Below, one piece after another: positions 52,628 through 61,992 of a stretch of 64,000 nt of DNA. The notes under the pieces are model-generated. The model was not told where the DNA came from. It made no database searches and saw only the letters and a program-made list of their open reading frames with translations. A program made the position numbers and the translations under genes. The stretch covers positions 3,100,001 through 3,164,000 of the forward strand of contig NZ_CP078013.2 in the NCBI RefSeq assembly GCF_024112395.2, in the 5' to 3' direction. Each line of letters starts with the position of its first letter. Position 1 is the first letter of the stretch. This stretch comes from Pseudomonas pergaminensis. GTDB lineage: Bacteria; Pseudomonadota; Gammaproteobacteria; Pseudomonadales; Pseudomonadaceae.

Positions 52628-53429
52628 CGTCAGCACCTCGTGCAACGGGCGGGAGCGGCACGGCGTGTTCGAGGCCGGCACCGTGGGTGACGAGGTAGGC
52701 AACCGTGGTGTCTTCAGGGCTGCCGACAGGCCCGAGGAAAGCATGCTGGAAGGACGCGGCGAACAACTTTGCCTGAAGCTGACGCGGATCGAGTTGCACC
52801 GTCACTGATCCAAGGTTGCGTAACTTCACCGCCGTCACCCAGTAATCACCTAGTCGCCAGGCGGCGATGGGCGTGCTGGACACGTTTTCGGTCGGCAGCA
52901 GGGTCGGTAGTTCGGTGCGCCGCTTGAGGGGGGCGCGGCGTACGCCGGGTAGGGATTCTACGGTGCGCAGCGGCGCGTACAGGCTTTGCGCGGCGTAGCG
53001 CGTCAACGCGACAGGGATCGGCGTACGTTCTGGAACAGGGGCGGTGCTGGATTCCGTCTCGGTAGTCTGCACCGGAGCATTCTTGATAATACGCACGGGT
53101 TCCAGCGGTTGGTCGCCAGGCGTGGCTGCAATGTCCAATAGGATGATCTCGCCCGTCGCGACCGATTGCAGTTGTAACCGGGTAGGTGCAATGGCTTCTG
53201 ACGCGCGCAGGTACAGCGTGCCGCCGGTAGATTGCACGCGCAGCTTGCCGGTCAGAGTTGAGGGGACGCCGACTCGGACATCCTCATCGACAAAGACCAC
53301 CCGCTCCTGATTGATAACCAGCGGGACCGCGAGGGGCAGGCGTTCCCAGTGCATCAACTCGACGGCCTGCGCTGCAACTCCCCACAGCATCAGTGTGGCG
53401 GTGAGTCCCAGAATAAAAATCCGCGTCAT
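52617..53429 (-). CDS. ICE protein TIGR03749, TraK/VirB9-like
   Basis: 270 aa with signal peptide (MTRIFILGLTATLMLWGVAA). The beta-rich part (INQERVVFVDEDVRVGVPST, LRVQSTGGTLYLRASEAIAP) resembles the periplasmic/outer-membrane VirB9/TraK component. Overlaps both neighbours by a few bases, so it is tightly coupled to the TIGR03746 and TIGR03752 genes. Confidence 0.88.
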   Translation of the reverse strand: MTRIFILGLTATLMLWGVAAQAVELMHWERLPLAVPLVINQERVVFVDEDVRVGVPSTLTGKLRVQSTGGTLYLRASEAIAPTRLQLQSVATGEIILLDIAATPGDQPLEPVRIIKNAPVQTTETESSTAPVPERTPIPVALTRYAAQSLYAPLRTVESLPGVRRAPLKRRTELPTLLPTENVSSTPIAAWRLGDYWVTAVKLRNLGSVTVQLDPRQLQAKLFAASFQHAFLGPVGSPEDTTVAYLVTHGAGLEHAVPLPPVARGADDES

Positions 53430-54067
53430 GGCTCACCTCCAGGCACAGCGATTTTTTGCGGCGTGCCCTGATAACAGTCCAGTGCCAGCCCCCATTTATT
53501 ACGTTCGGGGTCGAGATCAAAACGCACCACGCGTAAGGGATAACGCACCACCACTCGTTTCACCGGTTCGGCCGCGTAGTACTCATCGGCGTTGAGGTCG
53601 AGAGTGACCAGCCAGCTATCGCGATCGAGTTGCTTGACCCTGAATTCTGGATCTTCGCTATAGCCTCGGCCCAGAATTTCGTAGACGCCACGCACCCGCT
53701 GGCGGAGTTCGCCGGCGGCCTTGCGGTATTCGTAGTCACCATCAAGGAAGGTCTTGCAGGAGGGTGTCAGATAAGACTGCAAGCCATAGATGGCGCGTCG
53801 ATAGTCCTTCTCACCATCCGAGGGCCAGCGGTTGAGCTGACCAAAGATGTACAGGGCAAAGGCATACACATTCTCTGAGGGAATATCCCACCATTTGCGG
53901 GTACTGCCCGAGCGTAGATCTGGTGGTACATGCACGGTCAGATCGGTCGGTGCCGAGCGCCAGCCGTACCAGAGCCCGGCACAGAGCAGGGCGAGGAGAA
54001 TCACCGCCAGGCGCAGGCTGAAGATATGGGCCTGTTGGGCGTCCACCTTGTTCCGAAATCGGCTCAT
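53426..54067 (-). CDS. ICE protein TIGR03746, TraE/VirB8-like
   Basis: 213 aa from MSRFRNKVDAQQAHIFSLRL; one N-terminal membrane helix (LAVILLALLCAGLWYGW) followed by a periplasmic domain with PSENVYAFALYIFGQLNRWP and SWLVTLDLNADEYYAAEPVK. This fits the assembly factor class TraE/VirB8. Start overlaps the TIGR03750 stop (ATGA). Confidence 0.9.
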   Translation of the reverse strand: MSRFRNKVDAQQAHIFSLRLAVILLALLCAGLWYGWRSAPTDLTVHVPPDLRSGSTRKWWDIPSENVYAFALYIFGQLNRWPSDGEKDYRRAIYGLQSYLTPSCKTFLDGDYEYRKAAGELRQRVRGVYEILGRGYSEDPEFRVKQLDRDSWLVTLDLNADEYYAAEPVKRVVVRYPLRVVRFDLDPERNKWGLALDCYQGTPQKIAVPGGEP

Positions 54068-54477
54068 GGCAACCACCGGGACAGGGCAGGACGCAGCCGA
54101 CGTGAACGGCGGACCGTCCAGGCACCGGAGTGGAGGATCAAACTGCCGCGACCCAAGCGCCAACGGCTAGCCAGTACCCATTCGAGTTTGCGGTACAACC
54201 AGGTCTCGGGGCGAGCCCGTTTGGCCCGGCGCAATAGCGTGCCACCGGCAAATAGAACCAGTGCCATGCCTGCGATCATGCCGGTCGGCGCTGTGGCAAT
54301 GGAAGCGGTGGCGATCGCCAGAGGAACGCCCAGCACAAAGCCGACGAGTGCGCCGACACCGAGCGCCACCCACATCTCATCATTGGTCAAACCGCGCAAT
54401 ACGGCGGGATCACGATTGAGTCGCTCAGGCAGAAAAACCAAGGTGCCGTCGGCAAGGCGTTCGATAGTGTCGTTCAT
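54064..54477 (-). CDS. ICE membrane protein TIGR03750, TraL/VirB3-like
   Basis: 137 aa: conserved N-terminus IERLADGTLVFLPERLNRDP then LRGLTNDEMWVALGVGALVG and two membrane helices (VALGVGALVGFVLGVPLAIA, GMIAGMALVLFAGG), C-terminus basic. Corresponds to the pilus-associated TraL/VirB3 class. Spaced 7 bp from the TIGR03745 stop. Confidence 0.9.
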   Translation of the reverse strand: MNDTIERLADGTLVFLPERLNRDPAVLRGLTNDEMWVALGVGALVGFVLGVPLAIATASIATAPTGMIAGMALVLFAGGTLLRRAKRARPETWLYRKLEWVLASRWRLGRGSLILHSGAWTVRRSRRLRPALSRWLP

Positions 54478-54484
54478 GTCGACC

Positions 54485-54856
54485 TCACAGAATCGCAGCA
54501 GCCTTGGTCAGGAACCAGATGATGATCACCACCAGCAGCGCTCCAATGCCGACCACCGCACCCAAGTCCTTCCAAGTCTTGCGCTGGTTCTGCACGTCGG
54601 CATAGACGGTCAGCGAGTGCCAAGCTACGCCGAGAAAAGCGAGCAGGGCGATCAGCAGGCCGAGGAGAATGCCGCCGTCGTAGGCGTAGTTTTTGATCGT
54701 CTCGATCAACCCAGAACCTTCACCACGTGAAGGGGCTTCCATGGTAGGAAGCTCGGCAAAAGCCAGGCTTGGACCGAGCACCAGCAGCAGACCAATCAAG
54801 CGCTGACTGGCATTATCACGCAGGTTGTTTTTCAGGGGGACAAGGCACTTGAGCAT
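54485..54856 (-). CDS. ICE membrane protein TIGR03745, pilin-like
   Basis: 123 aa from MLKCLVPLKNNLRDNASQRL; signal-like helix ending SLAFA, then two hydrophobic helices (GGILLGLLIALLAFLGVAWH and LGAVVGIGALLVVIIIWFLT) joined by a short basic loop. Size and topology are those of a TraA/VirB2-type pilin precursor. Start at 54856 has GGAGAT upstream on the minus strand. Confidence 0.88.
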   Translation of the reverse strand: MLKCLVPLKNNLRDNASQRLIGLLLVLGPSLAFAELPTMEAPSRGEGSGLIETIKNYAYDGGILLGLLIALLAFLGVAWHSLTVYADVQNQRKTWKDLGAVVGIGALLVVIIIWFLTKAAAIL

Positions 54857-54873
54857 GACGGCGATCTCCTGGT

Positions 54874-55107
54874 TTAGGAAAGGGTGAAGAACATCAGAAC
54901 CAACAGCGCGAGCAACACGCGTGCAGTGCTGCCACCGAAGGCACCGAATCGCACGCTGCCTGCGGCCCAACCCCGGTAAGCCGTCCACATCACCCAGGCA
55001 CACCACAGCAAAGCCAGAACGAGGACCATGGACAGCCACAGCGTCGAACTGCTCTGCGGTGAGAAACCGGATGCGTTTTGGAACGCGGAGTTCTGAGCGT
55101 CAGTCAT
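54874..55107 (-). CDS. ICE protein TIGR03758 (PFL_4701 family)
   Basis: 77 aa from MTDAQNSAFQNASGFSPQSS with two membrane helices (TLWLSMVLVLALLWCAWVMW and TARVLLALLVLMFFTL). Small integral membrane component between RAQPRD and TIGR03745, the standard place. An ATG two codons upstream (55113) overlaps the RAQPRD stop and is an equally good start. Confidence 0.87.
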   Translation of the reverse strand: MTDAQNSAFQNASGFSPQSSSTLWLSMVLVLALLWCAWVMWTAYRGWAAGSVRFGAFGGSTARVLLALLVLMFFTLS

Positions 55108-55109
55108 GC

Positions 55110-55445
55110 TCATGGCGGCGGCTCCGCTGACGGAGTGTCAAGGCGGTAATCACCAACCAATTCAATGGAGTCGCGGGGCTGAGCGCGGGAAGGGGACAGG
55201 TAGTCCCGAACTCCGTGGCGGATGCGCTGGATGTCTCGAGTCAGCCGGGGATAGTCGAAGCGATAGCGTTCGTCGGGTTCAGACCTGTTGGTTGTCTCGG
55301 CTCGTGCCGCTAGACGTTCTAGAGTGTCGAGTTGCTGCTGCACTAGGCTGAGCTGTTCCTGCTCATGAGCAGATGCGGCATAACTGTTGTCATCGACGAT
55401 AGCAAGCGAGAACAGTAACAAGCAGCGAAAGGGGGTAGTTGGCAT
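55110..55445 (-). CDS. RAQPRD-family ICE protein (TIGR01690)
   Basis: 111 aa with an N-terminal signal sequence (FRCLLLFSLAIVDDNSYAAS). The family motif is visible as SRAQPRDSIELVGDYR near the C-terminus, after the helix LVQQQLDTLERLAARAE and RYRFDYPRLTRDIQRIRHGV. Periplasmic protein of unknown role, first gene of this half of the secretion operon; the 583-aa cargo gene diverges from it. Confidence 0.92.
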   Translation of the reverse strand: MPTTPFRCLLLFSLAIVDDNSYAASAHEQEQLSLVQQQLDTLERLAARAETTNRSEPDERYRFDYPRLTRDIQRIRHGVRDYLSPSRAQPRDSIELVGDYRLDTPSAEPPP

Positions 55446-55581
55446 GATGCTGGCCCATATGGATCTGGGAACAGAATCAAGTCAGAGGTCGAATTGTTCA
55501 TTAAGAAACTTGAGGTGTGATCAATCGCTTTTTCGGGGAGTGGACTGATAGGCTGTTTGCGACACTCAAGGAGAAGGACCG

Positions 55582-57333
55582 ATGTTTGATTACGTGGGAA
55601 GATTTCCTATTCCGGCCGACTTGCTACCGCAGCGGTTGCGCTCACTGCTAGAGCCAGTGGGGACTGATCCGTTGCAGAGAGTCGAGGTGAGTAGTTTCAC
55701 GGAAACCGAACGCTCAGAGTCGAACCGCGAGACGGTTCATATGTTGATGGCTGTCGTTCCCGATGACGGTAACGCGATACCCGTTCTACATAGTCAGGGT
55801 GCGGTGGCGCACGGGGTTCCGACTCCAAGTGAGAAAGGGAGCGTGAAAGACTTCACACCGAATGTGAGTGGGTATGACTACATCGTTGCCTCCTGGGGCA
55901 GCAGCTTGTTCTTCACATACACCTTGGCCGAGAAGGTATGGATGGCGTTGGGTTTAACGCCACGATGCATTGGCAATGAGCATCAGCGTTTGGTTTACGA
56001 CGATTTGAGCCTTCCAGAGTTCGGAGTCGCTGAAGGTGAGGTTTCGCTGCAATACCACTTCAAGCCGTCCCGGGATGTTAATTGGTTCATGTCAAACGAG
56101 TATCTGCGCAAGTATCTGTGGTTGAGGGGGGGACGCGGCGTTCGCCATTTCTTCTATCAGGCGACGCTCGCAGACAGCCCGCAACTGCGCAAGCTGATGA
56201 ACGGGGAACGTTTTCATTCTCTTGGCGAGCCGGGAAGCTGGCTTGATGGCGATCTTCGGGAAACAGAGAACGGCTTACTGCTCCAGGTATGGGCGACAGT
56301 AGTGGCAGTTTCCTGCAACCTCTGCCCTCAGCAGACAGCTGATGGGCTGACTTGGCCAGGTGTTGCTGGAAAGGTTACGCACGCTAGTGCCAATGACATC
56401 ATGAGAAATGATACGACGGTCTATCTCGACGACAGATTTCTCGAACGCTATGAACAAAACAGCTTGTACGGAAGCACACCTGTAGACGCGCATGGTGGCT
56501 GGTATTGCAGTCCATCTTATCTTGGGCAGTGGTCTTTCACTCGGTGCCGGCGAATCGGGCGAAACCTAATCGAGGTGGATCTACGGGATCTGTATAAAGG
56601 CGTCCCGGAGCGGGAAACATTGCATGCTCATGTCCACGCCCTGGATCCTGCGATCGTGAAACAGTGCGACCTGACTGAAGAACACATCGTTTCCAAAGTT
56701 GATCGGTTCCTCACGCAAATGCTGTCCTTGGGAGAAAACCTTTCTCGGCTTGGGACCGCGCTGGGCATCGAAAAACCGGCTGTCGAACTGCTCGGGTTCT
56801 CACGGGAAGAAGTTGCAGCCGATGGCTGGCTACATTATCCGCAGGTTGCAAAACTCGCTCAGTTCGCGCCCTTGGACATGACCCAGCAGGCCTTTCTCGC
56901 TCGATGCAAATCCATCCATGAAATTTGGCAGAAGCTGCCCGACGGTTTCCTCAAACAGCTTCTGGAAGCTATGGGGGTCCCGAGAAAGTTGATCGCAACT
57001 TTGGGGAAGCTAAAGCTTCTGCAGTGCTTACTGAACATCCTGACCAGGTTCGACGAAAACTGCGAGGCATCGGACGCACTAAAAAGCAAGGATGAACCAG
57101 AAGGCTGGAATGCGAAAAACAGCGACATTGCAATGCTGTTCGTCACCTACGATCTTCGCATTGCCGATGCCCATGACGCCGTGAGCAAGATCGAGAGGTT
57201 GCAGGATCAAGACTTCGACACGGCTACATTGCATCAAGGTTATGGTCGTGCGCTCGACTTTGTCCTAGATGGCGTCATCGACGCCTTCACGGCAATCAAT
57301 AGTCCCCTGGGCCGTATTCTGGCACGCGCATGA
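55582..57333 (+). CDS. 583-aa hypothetical, partner of a DUF3800 protein
   Basis: Starts MFDYVGRFPIPADLLPQRLR, with GGAGAA 8 bp upstream. Soluble, no signal peptide. N-terminal half is mixed alpha/beta with DYIVASWGSSLFFTYTLAEK and YDDLSLPEFGVAEGEVSLQY; C-terminal half is helical. No catalytic motif recognised. Its TGA overlaps an ATG of the DUF3800 gene, so the two proteins are made together. The pair lies on the opposite strand inside the secretion operon, between RAQPRD and TIGR03747 genes. Confidence 0.7.
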   Translation: MFDYVGRFPIPADLLPQRLRSLLEPVGTDPLQRVEVSSFTETERSESNRETVHMLMAVVPDDGNAIPVLHSQGAVAHGVPTPSEKGSVKDFTPNVSGYDYIVASWGSSLFFTYTLAEKVWMALGLTPRCIGNEHQRLVYDDLSLPEFGVAEGEVSLQYHFKPSRDVNWFMSNEYLRKYLWLRGGRGVRHFFYQATLADSPQLRKLMNGERFHSLGEPGSWLDGDLRETENGLLLQVWATVVAVSCNLCPQQTADGLTWPGVAGKVTHASANDIMRNDTTVYLDDRFLERYEQNSLYGSTPVDAHGGWYCSPSYLGQWSFTRCRRIGRNLIEVDLRDLYKGVPERETLHAHVHALDPAIVKQCDLTEEHIVSKVDRFLTQMLSLGENLSRLGTALGIEKPAVELLGFSREEVAADGWLHYPQVAKLAQFAPLDMTQQAFLARCKSIHEIWQKLPDGFLKQLLEAMGVPRKLIATLGKLKLLQCLLNILTRFDENCEASDALKSKDEPEGWNAKNSDIAMLFVTYDLRIADAHDAVSKIERLQDQDFDTATLHQGYGRALDFVLDGVIDAFTAINSPLGRILARA

Positions 57334-57383
57334 TGTGGCAGGGCCTGGAGGCATTTTACAATGTGGGGAGACCAACCTTGAGC

Positions 57384-58466
57384 ATGACGTTCTATCTCGA
57401 CGAGAGTGGTCATAGCGGTGACATAGTCAACAGCGGCGACGGCTTCGACTTCAAAGGGCAACCGTACTTCGTACTGGCTGCGGTGGGGGTGAGTGACGAG
57501 TCGGCAGTTGTCACTCGAATCGACGAGCTGCGCGTATTGCACAGGATTTCACCTGGTGAACTTAAGTCCAAGTCTCTGATGGCCAAGCCCAAATTTGTTT
57601 TGGAGGTTATAGACTATCTGGAGTCTATCGGTGCGCCTCTGTTTGTCGAACTCGTGGATAAACGCTATTTCATTTGCGTGCATATCACGAGTTTTCAGTT
57701 GCTACCATCTTGCATGGGGTTCCCCAAAGGCGCACCCATGGCCTTCCTTAGGAATACTGTTGCGGACTTTCTGAATGCTGAAGCTCCGGATCAGGTGCTC
57801 CACGCATTTGTCCAAGCCTGCCTAGAGCCTTCTGAGGCGCACCTGCTGCAGTCTCTTTCATTGCTTCAGGATCTGGGCGTGCGCCTTCTGGACATCCCAG
57901 GGAAGAAAGATATTGCCCGAGGCGTAGTCATGATGGTGGAAGATGCCCGTAACGAGTATCTGGAACTCAAGGAGCAGGATCCTGACGCATTTCTCCAGTT
58001 CCTTCCGCCACCTGATCACAACAAGCGCAGCAAGCGTGTTTGGATGCTTCCCAATCTGACCTCGTTTGCCAACATCTACGCGCGCCTGAATCTCTACTTC
58101 AGACGAAATCTGCAAGGTGTCCACATCGTTCACGATCAGCAGTTGGAACTCGAGGATATCCTGCATCTGGGGAAAGCGACCGTGGAAGCCCAGAAGGACC
58201 AAAGCCAGGTTCCATACACTCCACACTCGGACTTTATTTTCGAAGAGATGGCTACTTTCACGTTTGCGCAGTCGCACGAGGGCATTGGCCTGCAGATAGC
58301 GGATGTCGTGGCGGGGGCGGTGATGCGCTACTTCAGGGATAGCCAGAGTGCAACGGTAAATCCTGATCTGGCAAAGGCCGTCGAGCGCTTGATCAGCACA
58401 TCCGATGCTCGAACCGGTTATGGGGTCAATCAGGTCGTGGCCTCGCAAGATGTGCGGTACGCTTAG
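57384..58466 (+). CDS. DUF3800 protein (predicted RNase H-like fold)
   Basis: 360 aa from MTFYLDESGHSGDIVNSGDG; the open frame also allows a start at 57330 overlapping the upstream stop. The opening YLDESG with an early Asp and the C-terminal SHEGIGLQIADVVAGAVMRY are the hallmark ends of DUF3800, predicted to adopt an RNase H-like nuclease fold. A truncated relative lies at 21262-21711. With the 583-aa protein it forms a two-gene cargo, perhaps a defence module. Confidence 0.8.
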   Translation: MTFYLDESGHSGDIVNSGDGFDFKGQPYFVLAAVGVSDESAVVTRIDELRVLHRISPGELKSKSLMAKPKFVLEVIDYLESIGAPLFVELVDKRYFICVHITSFQLLPSCMGFPKGAPMAFLRNTVADFLNAEAPDQVLHAFVQACLEPSEAHLLQSLSLLQDLGVRLLDIPGKKDIARGVVMMVEDARNEYLELKEQDPDAFLQFLPPPDHNKRSKRVWMLPNLTSFANIYARLNLYFRRNLQGVHIVHDQQLELEDILHLGKATVEAQKDQSQVPYTPHSDFIFEEMATFTFAQSHEGIGLQIADVVAGAVMRYFRDSQSATVNPDLAKAVERLISTSDARTGYGVNQVVASQDVRYA

Positions 58467-58540
58467 CTAGGAGGGCTGCGGCCATCAAGCACGCGTATCA
58501 TCGTATCGACTGAAATAAAAAATCAGCACTTGTGTTGCAC

Positions 58541-59272
58541 TTAAATATATTTTTTGAACGTCGCTGCGGTGATAGCTGTCGTTACTCCGAGCAACACCGC
58601 GCAAGGCAAAAAAACGGCCATCGGATTGAGCGAAAAGGGCAGTGACAGGTAAATGATCCAGGGCACGATCAGCAGTGGTATCACTGCGCGCTTGGCGCGG
58701 TGATAGACAAAACTGCTTTCACGCCCCGCGCCGAATTTGCGCAGGTCACGGCGCATCAAACCATCTACAAAACCAGTGAACATGGCCAACAGAAACAAGG
58801 GTGTCGCCAGAACCAGAATGGTCAGGCGCACCACGAAGGTGAAGGTGACATACACCGCTGCCAGCATGAAATCCTCAATGCTTACGTAGAGCTGATTGGT
58901 CCAACTCCAGAAGCCGTTACTCTGGCTCGACGCGCGTGCCTGCTGGGCAAAATCCGCAAAGCCAGTCTTGACCACCAACCACTGATTGAGGACGTCCAGC
59001 CACTGGATAATCGCCTTTTCAGGTTGTCGAAGAATGAGTGAAGCTTTGAAGTGCTCGCTGAGCCATCCCAATTCGCTATTCAACATGGCTTGGCTGTGCC
59101 GCCAACCCTGATCGCCCCAGAACAGCAGCAAACCAGCGAACTCGATGAGGATGGAAAACAGCAATGAGGCGATCAGCAAGCCGATGATGCGTAAAACCAA
59201 ACCAATCGCCGAGACGATTAATCCCGGGCGCTGGATCGGTTGTGGCGGCGTGTTCTGTACGGAAGTTGCCAT
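58541..59272 (-). CDS. ICE membrane protein TIGR03747
   Basis: 243 aa with membrane helices near residues 20-50 (IGLVLRIIGLLIASLLFSIL), 140-165 (AVYVTFTFVVRLTILVLATP) and 205-230 (VIPLLIVPWIIYLSLPFSLN). Conserved WGDQGWRHSQAMLNSELGWL is typical. Inner-membrane protein encoded next to traD; it overlaps the end of traD by 55 bp. Confidence 0.9.
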   Translation of the reverse strand: MATSVQNTPPQPIQRPGLIVSAIGLVLRIIGLLIASLLFSILIEFAGLLLFWGDQGWRHSQAMLNSELGWLSEHFKASLILRQPEKAIIQWLDVLNQWLVVKTGFADFAQQARASSQSNGFWSWTNQLYVSIEDFMLAAVYVTFTFVVRLTILVLATPLFLLAMFTGFVDGLMRRDLRKFGAGRESSFVYHRAKRAVIPLLIVPWIIYLSLPFSLNPMAVFLPCAVLLGVTTAITAATFKKYI

Positions 59273-61467
59273 CGTTTACTCCATCGCGCGCCGTCAAGTG
59301 GATGCCGCCACGGCGCCCACCGAATACGTGTTTGGTGAATCGAAACCTGTGGTGGGGTAGGGCTACCCACCTGATCCAAATCGAAGTTGGTAGTTGGGCC
59401 GCCACCGCTTGCGCTCCACCACTGTCCCGCCTGCGCGTTGTATGCCGCCCGCATCCGTTGAGTGAGTTCCTGCAGGTCCTTGGGCATGGCGTCGTCGTTG
59501 GAGGGTTTGGGTAAAGGCATGCGGACTTTCCAGAGCTGCCCACCGGCCTGGAAGGAGAACATTTGCCCCTTGGGCAAACTGACGATATGAGCAGGCTCGA
59601 TCAACGGCACACTGGTGCTGCTGACACGGTCCTGTGAGGACGAGGTGAAGTCCGTGTTGGCCTCCGGATCGGAGGTGTCAGTCGCGCCCGACACCAGGGT
59701 CTTGGTCAGCACGTTAACCTTGGGTAACTGCTGGGTGAGCAGTTCAGCGGTGGCGGTTTCGCGCACGCGGAGCATCTGCAGGGTGTTGAAGTTGCCGATC
59801 ACTTGGCCAGCCTTAGCTCGGTTGCCGATACGTGCCTCGATATCGCTAAGGGTCTGGGTGTAGGCGGTTACCCGGACGCCGGCACCGCCACCCTTGTTGA
59901 TCAGCGGGATGAACTCGTCGCCCATCAACTCGTTGAACTCATCAGCGTGCAGATTGATCGGCAACTTGTCACTGTTGTTGCTCGATTGGGGCAGGCCATG
60001 GTCAATGCCGTGTTTATAGATGTGTCCCGCCACCGAGACCAAGTCGGCGAACATGGAATTGCCCACAGCGGCAGCCACCTCGGCATCGGTCAGCGCATCC
60101 AGGCCAACGTAAACGATGCCGCGTTTTCGGATGATTTGCATCCAGTCGAAGATTGGCCGCGGGTCATCTAAATCGGTGTAGTTGGGAGCCAGTAACTGGG
60201 CGGTCTTGCCGGTGGTGAGTTTCTCCAGCAGCGGCAGTAGCGACGCAACGATTTTGTCGAAGTAAGTACGGTCGTAGCGTACCGCCGAACGCAGCCCGTC
60301 CATTACTGGATCAAATACCCGCTTCACCGCCAGGTACTGCTCGATGGCCACCACGCGTTTTTCGCGTCCCACCATATGCCGGGGGATGTTCTTCTCGGTG
60401 AGCTTGCCTTCAAGCTGTACGATCACTTCCCACGCTTTCGGATCGGTTCTGGCGAAAAACTGTTGCGCGTATTCGATGAACAATGCGTCGATGTTGACCA
60501 CATGCCGCTGGATTTGGAGGTAGTCCGGACGTCGTCCCAACTCGATCAACGCCCGGGCGATGATGTTGACGAAACGCCAGGCGAATTCACGGAAAGCCGC
60601 GGAGTTTCCCTCGCCACTGAGCTGTCCAGCAATGCGTGACGCCACTTCCGAAATGCGTCCAAAACGTCCCACTGCGTTGTAGCGTGCGGAGATCTCCGGC
60701 CAGCCCAGATGGAAAACATAGAACTCATTTTCTCGACCGGCGCGTTTGGCTTCTACGTACATGCGTTTGAGCAAATCGGCATCGCCCTTCGGATCGAAGA
60801 CGATCACCACCTCGTGTTCAACGCGATGAATGTCTTGGGTGATGTACACCTCGGCGAGCCGCGTCTTGCCAACACGGGTCGTGCCCAGCACGAGGGTATG
60901 CCCGACTCGTTCACCCAGCGGCAGACTGACTTCCGTTTCGTCGGGCTCAACCCCATGCAACAGCGGTGAGCCACCGACTGGGGGTAAAGGGCGCAATGGA
61001 TTAAAGACGCTATCCCAGGCCGTGACACGGGCCAGTGTCGAGAGCGGAAATGGCGCATGTTCCAGGCGACGTTCGAGTCCACGTGCCAGGCGGTAACGGG
61101 TCGGTTGGTCGACGTAGTGAGCGACGGCCGGATCCTGGGCCTCGACCAAGCGCTGGGTGTGCAGGCGGGTCCAGCGAAAGCCGCGGCCCATGAACAGACG
61201 TTTGCGGCTCACCGAAATCTGCCGGCTGGTCAGCTCGTAGCGCGGCAGCCGGCGGATATTGCGCCGATAGCGCAACACCTCCCAGGCTTGTCGGAGGCGG
61301 ATCAAACCGAACAGGGCATAGGCCAGAGCCGCAATCAGACCGATCTCGGGTGATAGGGCCACGGCCCAGGGCGAATACACGCATAACACCGCCGCGGCGA
61401 CGCAGATCGCCACGGTATACAGCTCGACTGCGGGCCGGAGTTTGGACTCCATCGCATGCTCGGCCAT
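59218..61467 (-). CDS. traD: coupling ATPase TraD (TIGR03743, SXT/TOL type)
   Basis: 749 aa. Two N-terminal membrane helices (VAICVAAAVLCVYSPWAVAL and following), then the motor domain with Walker A LVLGTTRVGKTRLAEVYITQ near residue 190 and HEVVIVFDPKGDADLLKRMY. It docks the relaxase-DNA complex to the secretion channel. Its C-terminus (ARWSKRW...) overlaps the TIGR03747 start, an unusual long overlap for this family and possibly a slightly extended tail. Confidence 0.95.
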   Translation of the reverse strand: MAEHAMESKLRPAVELYTVAICVAAAVLCVYSPWAVALSPEIGLIAALAYALFGLIRLRQAWEVLRYRRNIRRLPRYELTSRQISVSRKRLFMGRGFRWTRLHTQRLVEAQDPAVAHYVDQPTRYRLARGLERRLEHAPFPLSTLARVTAWDSVFNPLRPLPPVGGSPLLHGVEPDETEVSLPLGERVGHTLVLGTTRVGKTRLAEVYITQDIHRVEHEVVIVFDPKGDADLLKRMYVEAKRAGRENEFYVFHLGWPEISARYNAVGRFGRISEVASRIAGQLSGEGNSAAFREFAWRFVNIIARALIELGRRPDYLQIQRHVVNIDALFIEYAQQFFARTDPKAWEVIVQLEGKLTEKNIPRHMVGREKRVVAIEQYLAVKRVFDPVMDGLRSAVRYDRTYFDKIVASLLPLLEKLTTGKTAQLLAPNYTDLDDPRPIFDWMQIIRKRGIVYVGLDALTDAEVAAAVGNSMFADLVSVAGHIYKHGIDHGLPQSSNNSDKLPINLHADEFNELMGDEFIPLINKGGGAGVRVTAYTQTLSDIEARIGNRAKAGQVIGNFNTLQMLRVRETATAELLTQQLPKVNVLTKTLVSGATDTSDPEANTDFTSSSQDRVSSTSVPLIEPAHIVSLPKGQMFSFQAGGQLWKVRMPLPKPSNDDAMPKDLQELTQRMRAAYNAQAGQWWSASGGGPTTNFDLDQVGSPTPPQVSIHQTRIRWAPWRHPLDGARWSKRWQLPYRTRRHNRSSARD

Positions 61468-61476
61468 GACCCAGAC

Positions 61477-61992
61477 TCACTGTTCCAGTGAGGTGGCTGT
61501 GATTAAGACAGGGTAGTGCTCAATTTTCAGGCGAGAGGCGATGTCGTTGCCGTTGACCGGCAGGATGGTGATGCCCGGCGCGGCTGCTCGAATTCGGGCC
61601 AGGGCTTCAGTATCGGTCACTTCGACGGCGAGGCCGGCCGCCCCGATTTCTTGCAGTTCAGTCGCACGCTGATGCAGCCAAGCCAACGATTGGGGATCCT
61701 CCCCGACAAGAAAAAATGGCTGCAAGCCCGGCATGTCCAGAGTGCGAGTTGTGATTTGGCCTGGGCTCAAGTGAGAGCTGCGCACGGGCAGTATCCAGGT
61801 TTCATCGGCAAATGCAGATAGGTCTGCATGTATGGCCCGAGCAGGCCGGGTCTTGTTGTTTATTGGCGGCCTGGAAGCTTCAAACTGGGGGTGGGTGAAA
61901 CCGCCAGGCTGACCGTCTGCAAATGACAGTCCAGGCTGGGCGAGCGCAGCCAAGAGCATGGCGAAGTAGTACGCATTGGGAATATGCTTCAT
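61477..61992 (-). CDS. ICE protein TIGR03765 (PFL_4695 family)
   Basis: 171 aa with Sec signal peptide (YYFAMLLAALAQPGLSFA). C-terminal half LVGEDPQSLAWLHQRATELQ, AAGLAVEVTDTEALARI, ITILPVNGNDIASRLKIEHY is the conserved family part. Periplasmic; function unknown. It overlaps the transglycosylase gene by 4 bp upstream and traD follows after 9 bp. Confidence 0.9.
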   Translation of the reverse strand: MKHIPNAYYFAMLLAALAQPGLSFADGQPGGFTHPQFEASRPPINNKTRPARAIHADLSAFADETWILPVRSSHLSPGQITTRTLDMPGLQPFFLVGEDPQSLAWLHQRATELQEIGAAGLAVEVTDTEALARIRAAAPGITILPVNGNDIASRLKIEHYPVLITATSLEQ

